Assembly: GCF_013391805.1 (NCBI RefSeq)
Contig: NZ_CP058364.1
Span: 3,353,501 to 3,417,500, forward strand
DNA: 64,000 bases
Origin: Galbibacter sp. BG1
Lineage (GTDB): Bacteria > Bacteroidota > Bacteroidia > Flavobacteriales > Flavobacteriaceae
Direction of reading: 5' to 3'
Under the pieces are notes generated by a model, which was not told where the DNA came from, did no database searches, and was given only the letters and a program-made list of their open reading frames with translations. Below are positions 38,153 to 44,790 of this stretch, one piece after another. The position numbers and the translations under genes are program-made. Numbering within the stretch: the first letter of the stretch is position 1; the number at the start of each line of letters is the position of its first letter.

Positions 38153-38173
38153 TTATGTAAAAATCACACATAA
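38153..38173 (-). promoter_or_regulatory. Small hairpin between leader peptide and attenuator
   Basis: TTATGT and ACATAA form a 6-bp stem in the leader RNA between the antiterminator segment and the terminator. It would bring the two partners of the antiterminator closer together. Stability is low, so its role is inferred. Confidence 0.4.
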
Positions 38174-38178
38174 CAATC

Positions 38179-38235
38179 TCACCTCGCCTGAGCGAAAAAA
38201 TGAAAATGATGATGATGTGATGTATAAATTGTCAT
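38179..38235 (-). CDS. hisL: Histidine operon leader peptide
   Basis: An 18-residue frame encodes MTIYTSHHHHFHFFAQAR, with five histidine codons (all CAT), four of them consecutive. It starts about 13 bases after the expected transcription start and lies 113 bp upstream of hisG. The final codons and the TGA overlap the segment at 38181-38192, which can pair with the 5' arm of the attenuator at 38137-38147. A ribosome stalled at the His codons would leave that segment free to form the antiterminator; a ribosome reaching the stop codon would mask it and allow termination. This is the arrangement of proteobacterial his attenuation, seen here in a Bacteroidota operon. Confidence 0.88.
   Translation of the reverse strand: MTIYTSHHHHFHFFAQAR
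38181..38192 (-). promoter_or_regulatory. Antiterminator segment of the his leader
   Basis: CTCAGGCGAGGT in the leader RNA can pair with ACCCGTTTGAG of the terminator 5' arm through 11 base pairs (two G-U) with one bulged A. It overlaps the last four codons and the first bases of the stop of the leader peptide. Confidence 0.75.
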
Positions 38236-38253
38236 TGTTGTTTTAATCTTCCA

Positions 38254-38286
38254 CAAATTTAACTGATTTAAAAAATTAAATGCAAA
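38254..38286 (-). promoter_or_regulatory. his operon promoter
   Basis: On the minus strand a -33 TTTG (38283-38286) and a -7 TAAATTTG (38254-38261) are separated by 21 bases, matching the Bacteroidota RpoD consensus at every conserved position. Transcription would start near 38248, about a dozen bases before the leader peptide. Confidence 0.75.
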
Positions 38287-38474
38287 TTAAATTTCAGTTT
38301 TTTCATTTAAAAGTAGAAATTCTATCGTTTTAAGTAACAAAAGTTAAATTTCAAACGCTTTTAAAATAGAGTCCATAAAATTCTAAAGCTTTTTATTCTT
38401 ACTATGTCTAATTATTAAAAAAATAATATCTTGTGCTCCGTTTTAAAGAACAATAACAATTAATTTTAACGATA

Positions 38475-39236
38475 ATGAGAACTCTTACTGCTACTCTTAT
38501 TTTATTAGCAATATGCATAGCTAGCCCCCTTACTGCACAAAGTAAGAAAGAATTAAAAGAACAAGTTTCTACGCTTAACGATAGGCTTAAAGATTGTAAA
38601 AAAACGGAAGGTGAACTTACCGTAGCCCAAAACAAAGTTGCCAGTTTAAACGCTCAAGTAGACCAATTGGAGGAAACCAACAAAGGCTTGTTGAATAATA
38701 TGAATAAGTTTTTATCTACTTCTACCCAACAATCCAATAGCATTAGTAGAACGTTGGAAGCCCTTCGTAAAAAGGAAAATCAAATTAAAGGAATAAGGGA
38801 TAATTTTAGTTCTCAAGATTCTATTGCATTTTTGGTTTTATCTGATTTTAAAAGAACTTTAGGAGAAAATGCCCAAATTGGAGTTGAAAAAGGATCGATC
38901 ATCGTTAAAATGGACAATCCTTATTTGTTTGGAGGCAAAGAAGGGAATTCTGTTGTAGAGGAATCTGCAAAAGACTTTTTAAGTAGAATAGCTGCTACGG
39001 CCAAAAAATACAACACCTTGAAGATTTCTGTAGAAACTGGTGGTGGCGATTGGGGCATTAACGCCTTAAGAGCATCCTCTGTGGCAAAACTTTTCCAAGA
39101 AGAATACGAAGTGAACGGGTCTAGAATTAAAGTAACCACAAAAGGAAATGGGCAAGACTACACATTAGTGCACTTGCATCCTGGCTTCAATGATTTCTAT
39201 TTGGAAATAAGGGAAGAATTTAAAAATAGTAACTAA
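38475..39236 (+). CDS. Exported coiled-coil protein with OmpA-like C-terminal domain
   Basis: A 253-residue protein with a signal peptide (ending PLTAQ, about residue 22) and a coiled coil at about 23-105 (EQVSTLNDRLKD, VASLNAQVDQLEETNKG). The C-terminal domain at about 120-250 resembles a divergent OmpA/MotB peptidoglycan-binding fold (SVVEESAKDFLSRIAATAK, then LRASSVAKLFQEEYEVNGSRI). It is probably periplasmic or outer-membrane associated. The classical OmpA D and R peptidoglycan contacts are not clear. It is monocistronic, with a terminator after it. Confidence 0.65.
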   Translation: MRTLTATLILLAICIASPLTAQSKKELKEQVSTLNDRLKDCKKTEGELTVAQNKVASLNAQVDQLEETNKGLLNNMNKFLSTSTQQSNSISRTLEALRKKENQIKGIRDNFSSQDSIAFLVLSDFKRTLGENAQIGVEKGSIIVKMDNPYLFGGKEGNSVVEESAKDFLSRIAATAKKYNTLKISVETGGGDWGINALRASSVAKLFQEEYEVNGSRIKVTTKGNGQDYTLVHLHPGFNDFYLEIREEFKNSN

Positions 39237-39264
39237 AAATATTACTATTTTATTACATTATTTT

Positions 39265-39302
39265 AATCCCCATGCGATGTCAAATTGTTTGGGGATTTTT
39301 TT
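39265..39302 (+). terminator. Intrinsic terminator
   Basis: AATCCCC and GGGGATT form a stem with a long 19-base loop, followed by six T residues, about 28 bp after the coiled-coil gene. Confidence 0.75.
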
Positions 39303-39469
39303 ATGAAACGCTATTTCCTCTTCTGTTTTTTTTATTACTTTTTCACTTAAAACTTCCTTATTTTTAATTTTAATTGTCATTTTATTGAAAACTTGATGCC
39401 TATTTTTTAAATTAGTGCAAAGATTAATACCTAAATTAATTGACTAACACTACGTAATAACCCCTAACC

Positions 39470-40015
39470 ATGATTGAGCAAATCGATTCCCCTTATTTTA
39501 TTCCTGCCATCGCCATCGTTGCCTTTATAGTTGGACTGCTCATAGGAAGAGCTTTAAAAAATAACAAATATCAAAGTGAAATTGAAAAGTGCCAAATAGA
39601 AAAGAGCCGACTTTCCAACCACATTAAAAATGAATCTATTTCTTTTACTGAAGACAATACCATAAAAGCAGTACAAACAAGAGGAAGAAGTGGAATGGCC
39701 CTAGAAACAGATCTCAAGGTAGCCACCATTAAAAAGAGCAATACCACCCCTAAATTGGATTTTAATAGTATTGGGATTGCTTCCGAAGAAGCTAAAGATG
39801 ATTTAAAGAAGATTGAAGGTATTGGTGCTTTTATTGAAAAAAAACTGAACAGCATCGGTATCTATAAATACGATCAACTAAGCCGGATAACAGATAAAGA
39901 TATTGAAGTGATCACGGAGCTTATTGAGTTTTTTCCGGGTAGAATAAAGAGGGATGATTGGCGTGGAAAAGCACAACAATTAAAAGAAAATTTAAACAAA
40001 AAAGAAGGTGTTTAA
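39470..40015 (+). CDS. Membrane-anchored protein with helix-hairpin-helix-like domain
   Basis: A 181-residue protein with one N-terminal transmembrane helix (about 10-28, AIAIVAFIVGLLIGRAL), a charged middle, and a C-terminal domain from about 108. That domain reads DDLKKIEGIGAFIEKKLNSI then YDQLSRITDKDIEVI, typical of the helix-hairpin-helix-like module found fused to membrane proteins and to ribosomal L21-like proteins in Bacteroidota. This module binds nucleic acid in other contexts; here the membrane anchor makes the ligand uncertain. No operon partner is visible. Confidence 0.7.
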   Translation: MIEQIDSPYFIPAIAIVAFIVGLLIGRALKNNKYQSEIEKCQIEKSRLSNHIKNESISFTEDNTIKAVQTRGRSGMALETDLKVATIKKSNTTPKLDFNSIGIASEEAKDDLKKIEGIGAFIEKKLNSIGIYKYDQLSRITDKDIEVITELIEFFPGRIKRDDWRGKAQQLKENLNKKEGV

Positions 40016-40030
40016 ATAAGCTAAAAAGTA

Positions 40031-40118
40031 TCAAGCTGAACCTGGACTATTATCTGCAATATAGCAAAAACAAGCACCTTAAGGGTTAAAGCATATTTCT
40101 TCAACAGGTTCAACTTGA
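40031..40118. repeat. REP-like imperfect inverted repeat between convergent genes
   Basis: TCAAGCTGAACCTG and CAGGTTCAACTTGA are inverted copies matching at 13 of 14 positions, about 60 bp apart. The sequence resembles the interspersed GAACCTG/CAGGTTC repetitive elements common between Flavobacteria genes. It could form a long hairpin at the end of both convergent transcripts. Confidence 0.6.
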
Positions 40119-40127
40119 CAATTTCAT

Positions 40128-40943
40128 CTATTGGTTTCCTAAAATGATAGGCAAACCTTTATCGCCACCACCAATAACAATAACTTTAGTATTAGGGGAC
40201 TCGGAAAGTTTTGTAGTAGCCTCAATTCCTTTATCCTGCAGGATTTTATCTGTTAAGGAAGCACTTAAAATCTGGTTGGCATCTGCTTTACCTTGAGCTT
40301 CAATAATTTGTTTCTTGGCTTCTTTTTCTGCTTTTTCTATTCTAAACTCATACTCCAAAGACTCTTGTTCTTGACGGAGTTTTCGCTCGATAGCGTCTTT
40401 AATTGTAGGCGGCAAGGTAATATCGCGCACTAGAACTTCGTTTAATTGTACATATTGTTCCTTTAAAATTTCCTTGGTTTCATCAAAAACTTCTTTTTGG
40501 ATGGCATCCCGCTTACTCGAATACAACTGTTCTGGAGTGTATCGACCAACCACACTTCTCGCAGCAGATCTTATGGCAGGTTGCAATACCCGAGGCACAT
40601 AATCGATTCCCTTTTCTTGATGTAAAGAACCTAGATTCTCGTACTGTGGTTGAAACCAAACGGATGCGTCCAGCTTAATTTCCAATCCGTTTGAAGACAA
40701 TACTTGCATTTTTTCAGAAATTTCTTGCTGCCTCACTTCATAAACAAAAACCTTGTTCCAAGGGGCTACTAAATGAAACCCTTCCGATAATGGTGGCTCA
40801 TCTGTTACCACTCCGTTCCCAAATGTTTTAAATAATACGCCAGCTTCCCCCGAATCGATAGTTATGGTAGATTTTGCCACAAAAACAATTAAGGCTATGG
40901 CTATGATAATAATAGGTATTCCAATTTTAGGTAATTTATCCAT
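40128..40943 (-). CDS. Prohibitin-family (SPFH/Band 7) membrane protein
   Basis: A 271-residue protein with one N-terminal transmembrane helix (about 9-23) and an SPFH domain. KTFGNGVVTDEPPLSEGFHLVAPWNKV and VLSSNGLEIKLDASVWFQ are typical of prohibitins. AIRSAARSVVGRYTPEQLYSSKRD and the helical LRQEQESLEYEFRIEKAEKEAKKQIIEAQGKA follow. It probably forms large ring assemblies in the inner membrane that scaffold proteases or lipids. It starts 38 bp after an SDR gene on the same strand. Confidence 0.92.
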   Translation of the reverse strand: MDKLPKIGIPIIIIAIALIVFVAKSTITIDSGEAGVLFKTFGNGVVTDEPPLSEGFHLVAPWNKVFVYEVRQQEISEKMQVLSSNGLEIKLDASVWFQPQYENLGSLHQEKGIDYVPRVLQPAIRSAARSVVGRYTPEQLYSSKRDAIQKEVFDETKEILKEQYVQLNEVLVRDITLPPTIKDAIERKLRQEQESLEYEFRIEKAEKEAKKQIIEAQGKADANQILSASLTDKILQDKGIEATTKLSESPNTKVIVIGGGDKGLPIILGNQ

Positions 40944-40981
40944 TTTAAATATTTGTGATTTTTAAAGTTTCTATTTTAGTT

Positions 40982-41782
40982 TTATCCATTATCAATGAAT
41001 CCTGGATACAGGGTCATTCCTCCATCCACAAATAAAGTGGTTCCATTAACGTATTCCGATTTATCCGAAGCCAACCAAACAGCTGCTTCTGCAATATCTT
41101 CTGGCTCTCCTAGCCTATTATAAGGAATTAATTTTAATAAATGCTTATGTTTTTCATCATCTTTCCAAACATCTTCATTTATCGGGGTTTTAATGGCTCC
41201 GGGAGCAATACTGTTTACCCGTATAAGCTTGTTTGCCGTTTCTTGGGACAAAGAGCGCATCAACTCCGTGAGTCCGCCTTTAGAAGCCGAGTAATTTATA
41301 TGCCCCGCCCATGGGATTTCTTGATGGACAGAACTCATAAAGATTATTTTGCCAGCAGATTTACTTATTCCTTCCACCACGCCCCGCTTCAAAAAATATT
41401 TTACGGCCTGTTTGGCACAGAGAAAAGCCCCTGTTAGATTGGTGCGTATTACCGCATTCCATTGGTCTAAGGTCATTTCCTCAAAAGGGGCATCTTTTTG
41501 TATGCCTGCATTGCTTACTAGAATATCCAAATTATCATATTCATCATAAACAGCCTTGAACATTCTTAAAACATCTTCTTCACTGCCAACATCTGCTTGA
41601 ATCGCGAAAGCGCTTCTACCAATATCCTTGATTTTCTGTACAACATCCTCAGCACCTTCTTTATCAGAATAATAATTTACAGCTACCTGCGCTCCTTCTT
41701 TTGCCAAATAAAAAGCTACCGATTTTCCAATGCCAGAGCTTGCCCCTGTAACCAATGCTACCTGATTTTTTAACAATCCCAT
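40982..41782 (-). CDS. SDR family oxidoreductase (glucose 1-dehydrogenase-like)
   Basis: A 266-residue short-chain dehydrogenase. The NAD(P)-binding motif is TGASSGIGK at about 13-21. NAG appears in VSNAGIQKDAP, and the catalytic serine and YxxxK are in IIFMSSVHQEIPWAGHINYSASKGG. The C-terminal VNGTTLFVDGGMTLYPGF matches the Bacillus glucose 1-dehydrogenase group. The natural substrate is not certain. It lies 10 bp after the vWA membrane protein gene, possibly in one transcript. Confidence 0.9.
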   Translation of the reverse strand: MGLLKNQVALVTGASSGIGKSVAFYLAKEGAQVAVNYYSDKEGAEDVVQKIKDIGRSAFAIQADVGSEEDVLRMFKAVYDEYDNLDILVSNAGIQKDAPFEEMTLDQWNAVIRTNLTGAFLCAKQAVKYFLKRGVVEGISKSAGKIIFMSSVHQEIPWAGHINYSASKGGLTELMRSLSQETANKLIRVNSIAPGAIKTPINEDVWKDDEKHKHLLKLIPYNRLGEPEDIAEAAVWLASDKSEYVNGTTLFVDGGMTLYPGFIDNG

Positions 41783-41792
41783 ATTATATGAA

Positions 41793-43823
41793 TTAAATGA
41801 GTCCGTAGTATTTTCTTAAAAACCATTCGGCCGCCAGTGTTATTGAAAGAAAAATTAGCAACCATTTCCAGTCTATTAAAGGTACGATATTTTCTTTACT
41901 TTTTTGGATTGTTTGGTAACGGGAATCGTTGATAAGCAGTTTTTTAACGTTCTCGAAATCGTTGCTATAAAACATTTCCCCTCCGGTATTTTCTGCAAGT
42001 TTTAAAAGCCTATCGGTATCTGGGTTGACGAACTGTTGTTCCACATTATAATCTAGAATGGTGAAGCTTCCGGTTTTTGTAATCTTTTCTGAAGTCTCCC
42101 TTACCGTGAAATTGTAATTGGCCGCCGGTAGCGAACTTAAATCTACTTCATAAGAATTTCCTTTGAAAAGCATAGGGAAAGTAACAGAAGAACCTTCGAC
42201 TTTATCTTCAACACTAATCTCTAAAGAGGCATTCGGGTCGAATTCATAATTTTTATCGTAATAAGAAGCCGTAATTTTAACATTGCCATTGCCGTAGTAA
42301 AACGATTCATTGCTAACGGTTAAACGTTCCCTTTTTTTGTTGGAGGCTAGGAATTGCAATAGTTTGCCAAAAAAACCATCGAATTCCTCTGTACTATTAT
42401 TTTCCAAATAGCTAGCTGCCCGCCATTTCCAAATCCCTTCTCCCAATAATACGGCGGCTTTTTGATTGTTGTTACCAAAAGTAGCCAGCAAGGGTTGTGG
42501 TGTTACCACCGACCCTATTTTTTTAAAAAGTAAAACCTGATGTGCAGACAGAAAATCCACTCCGCCCATATTCGATAGCAATGGCGGGAATTCTTCAAAA
42601 TTTATGTCTTTTACTTGAAACGGACTGAAACCAGTATTGAAATCAGCCAAAACATCTTCTTCACCCGGACTTATGTCATGGTTAAATCCCAACTCCATAG
42701 CGTTTAAAAAACGCCAATTAGTATCTTCTCCAGAAATTAACCAATAATTCAGTTTTCTATCTTTTATTTGTTCAAGAATGTTTTTAAAAGCCACGTTGGG
42801 CTGATAAAGAATATAAAGCTGAAATTCGTCTTTGACGACCTTGAAGTCACTCACATTTATAATTGTTGCTTTTCTAAACTGATTACTTTCAATTATCTTT
42901 TTTAATGCTCCAATATCTGGGTGAAGCACATCAGACACAATTGCAATATTGTTTTTTTGATCGATTACCTCAATAGCAGTGAGTTTCTTGTTGTTATCTG
43001 TATTCTTTTCTTCGGAAAGAGGTTCTACTACCGCTTCTAATCTTCGAACCCCCACCCTATCGGCCAGCAATTCTGTTTGAATTACCTCCGAGCGATTATT
43101 GGCGTCAAAAGAAACTTTCTGTGAAAAAACAGTTTGGTTTCCGTCCATAATTTTAAAATTGGAGGAAACAGAGGTTGTTCCTTCGTAACTCAAGAAAACC
43201 TCGATGGGATATTTATTTTTTAGATAAGCATATTTGTTTATGTTCAGGGAGGAAATTTTAAGATCGTTGTAGGTTGTAGAATCCCCCATTACTACAGGGT
43301 ACACGGCTTGTTTTAATCGGTCGGTAAAGTACTGGTAATCGGTTCCAAAAGTTTGGTTTCCATCCGAGAGCAATAAAATAGCCCCACTGCTATTTTTTGT
43401 TACTTTTTCTAAAGCACTTAAAGAAGCTGCAATGTTGGTTTGTTTCCCTTTAAAAGAAATACTATCTGAAGCACGAAGGTCTTCATCGAATGCATAAGTG
43501 CTTACTAAAAACTTCTCATTTAAATCTTTATCATTTCTTATTCTATTATAAACTTCCGAGGCGATGGAATCATAGCCAAGCTCTTTTATAGAGGCCGAGT
43601 TGTCCATAAGTACAGAAAGAGTAGGTTTTTCGGGATAGTATGTTTTACTCTTTATTTCTGGAGCGATGAGCAGTATTAAAATGGTAAGAATGGTAAGAAA
43701 CCGCAAGCCGGCCATTAAAAAATAAGCCTTTCCAGTCATTTTTTTACGGTATAGAAAGTATGTAAGCAGGAAGGCTACTATTACAGCTGCAATCAAATAA
43801 AGAAATGTTTTTGTTTCCGTCAT
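41793..43823 (-). CDS. vWA-domain membrane protein (BatA-like), 676 residues
   Basis: The protein has two N-terminal transmembrane helices (about 5-23 and 33-52), a large periplasmic part and a C-terminal transmembrane helix ending FLRKYYGLI. A vWA-like domain begins at about 67 with the MIDAS-like LMDNSASI and contains LLLSDGNQ. Beta-sandwich repeats follow, and FTILDYNVEQQFVNPDTDRLLKLAENTGG precedes the C-terminal helix. This is the arrangement of BatA-like proteins in Bacteroidota, but the moxR/batABCDE neighbours are absent. The function is unknown; a role in envelope stress or assembly is a guess. Confidence 0.75.
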   Translation of the reverse strand: MTETKTFLYLIAAVIVAFLLTYFLYRKKMTGKAYFLMAGLRFLTILTILILLIAPEIKSKTYYPEKPTLSVLMDNSASIKELGYDSIASEVYNRIRNDKDLNEKFLVSTYAFDEDLRASDSISFKGKQTNIAASLSALEKVTKNSSGAILLLSDGNQTFGTDYQYFTDRLKQAVYPVVMGDSTTYNDLKISSLNINKYAYLKNKYPIEVFLSYEGTTSVSSNFKIMDGNQTVFSQKVSFDANNRSEVIQTELLADRVGVRRLEAVVEPLSEEKNTDNNKKLTAIEVIDQKNNIAIVSDVLHPDIGALKKIIESNQFRKATIINVSDFKVVKDEFQLYILYQPNVAFKNILEQIKDRKLNYWLISGEDTNWRFLNAMELGFNHDISPGEEDVLADFNTGFSPFQVKDINFEEFPPLLSNMGGVDFLSAHQVLLFKKIGSVVTPQPLLATFGNNNQKAAVLLGEGIWKWRAASYLENNSTEEFDGFFGKLLQFLASNKKRERLTVSNESFYYGNGNVKITASYYDKNYEFDPNASLEISVEDKVEGSSVTFPMLFKGNSYEVDLSSLPAANYNFTVRETSEKITKTGSFTILDYNVEQQFVNPDTDRLLKLAENTGGEMFYSNDFENVKKLLINDSRYQTIQKSKENIVPLIDWKWLLIFLSITLAAEWFLRKYYGLI

Positions 43824-43851
43824 TAAGTGAATTCGGTTTAGTGCATAAACG

Positions 43852-43909
43852 ATGAAAGTTTATAAAGCTCTTAACTTTTTAGCAGATAAGCAACTCTATA
43901 AACTTTCAT
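43852..43909. repeat. 13-bp perfect inverted repeat between fabG and the vWA gene
   Basis: ATGAAAGTTTATA and TATAAACTTTCAT are perfect inverted copies separated by 32 bp. No T-run follows, so it is not an obvious terminator. It could be a hairpin stabilising the fabG 3' end. Confidence 0.6.
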
Positions 43910-43930
43910 TCAATATTAAAATTTTATTAT

Positions 43931-44677
43931 CTAGGTAAGCATCCCTCCGTCTACCTGTAAAACTTGGCCGGTGATGTAGTTCGACATATCAGACCCCAAG
44001 AACACGCAAGCATTGGCAATATCTTCTGGCTGCCCTCCCCTTTTAAGCGGAATGGCATCTCTCCATCCTTGAACCACTTTTTCATCTAAAGCCCCTGTCA
44101 TTTCAGTTTCAATAAAGCCTGGAGCTACCACATTACTTCGGATGTTTCTAGAACCCAATTCCAAAGCAACCGATTTGGAGAAACCAATTATCCCAGCTTT
44201 AGAAGCAGCGTAGTTCGTCTGACCCGCATTTCCTTTCACCCCAACTACCGAGCTCATGTTGATAATAGATCCTTTACGTTGTTTCAACATGGTTCTTTGA
44301 ACAGCTTTGGTCATATTAAAAACTGATTTTAAATTGACCTCTATAACCTTATCGAAATCTTCTTCAGAAATACGCATCAACAAATTGTCTTTGGTAATTC
44401 CTGCATTATTTACCAAAATATCTATAGCTCCAAAATCTTTTAAAACTTCATCCACCAATTCCTGGGATTCTGTAAAACTGGCTGCGTTGCTTTTATAGGC
44501 TTTTGCTTTTACGCCAAGATCTACAAGTTCTTTTTCCAATTCTTTAGCAGGTCCTTCAGACGAGCTGTATGTAAAAGCCACATTTGCACCTTGTTTTGCA
44601 AAAACTTCTGCAATTCCTTTTCCTATCCCTCGGCTTGCACCAGTAATGATGGCAGTTTTACCTTCTAAAAGTTTCAT
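43931..44677 (-). CDS. fabG: 3-oxoacyl-[acyl-carrier-protein] reductase FabG
   Basis: The 248-residue short-chain dehydrogenase reduces beta-ketoacyl-ACP with NADPH in fatty acid elongation. The glycine motif is TGASRGIGKGIA, NNAGITKDNLLMRI is the classic FabG stretch, and the catalytic triad sits in INMSSVVGVKGNAGQTNYAASKAG. The C-terminal ITGQVLQVDGGM and length are standard. A promoter with TATATTTG lies upstream on the minus strand. It stands apart from other fab genes. Confidence 0.93.
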   Translation of the reverse strand: MKLLEGKTAIITGASRGIGKGIAEVFAKQGANVAFTYSSSEGPAKELEKELVDLGVKAKAYKSNAASFTESQELVDEVLKDFGAIDILVNNAGITKDNLLMRISEEDFDKVIEVNLKSVFNMTKAVQRTMLKQRKGSIINMSSVVGVKGNAGQTNYAASKAGIIGFSKSVALELGSRNIRSNVVAPGFIETEMTGALDEKVVQGWRDAIPLKRGGQPEDIANACVFLGSDMSNYITGQVLQVDGGMLT

Positions 44678-44714
44678 CTTTATATTTAGATTTTATTTGT
44701 TTGTTATTGTTTAT

Positions 44715-44746
44715 CAAATATAGCAAATCCCATTTTTATGAAACAA
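44715..44746 (-). promoter_or_regulatory. fabG promoter
   Basis: Minus strand TTG (44744-44746) and TATATTTG (44715-44722) with a 21-base spacer fit the Bacteroidota consensus. The -33 element overlaps the terminator of the upstream M16 gene. Confidence 0.5.
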
Positions 44747-44774
44747 CAAACCCTGCAAAATTGCAGGGTTTGTT
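44745..44774 (-). terminator. Strong terminator after the M16 protease gene
   Basis: AACAAACCCTGCAA and TTGCAGGGTTTGTT form a perfect 14-bp stem around a two-base AA centre, 17 bp after the M16 stop codon. Confidence 0.8.
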
Positions 44775-44790
44775 TAAATATTGTTTAAGA

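Noticed and set aside
38408-38635. 75-residue minus-strand frame before and inside the coiled-coil gene
   Set aside because: It is antisense to a convincing signal-peptide gene and has no family features.
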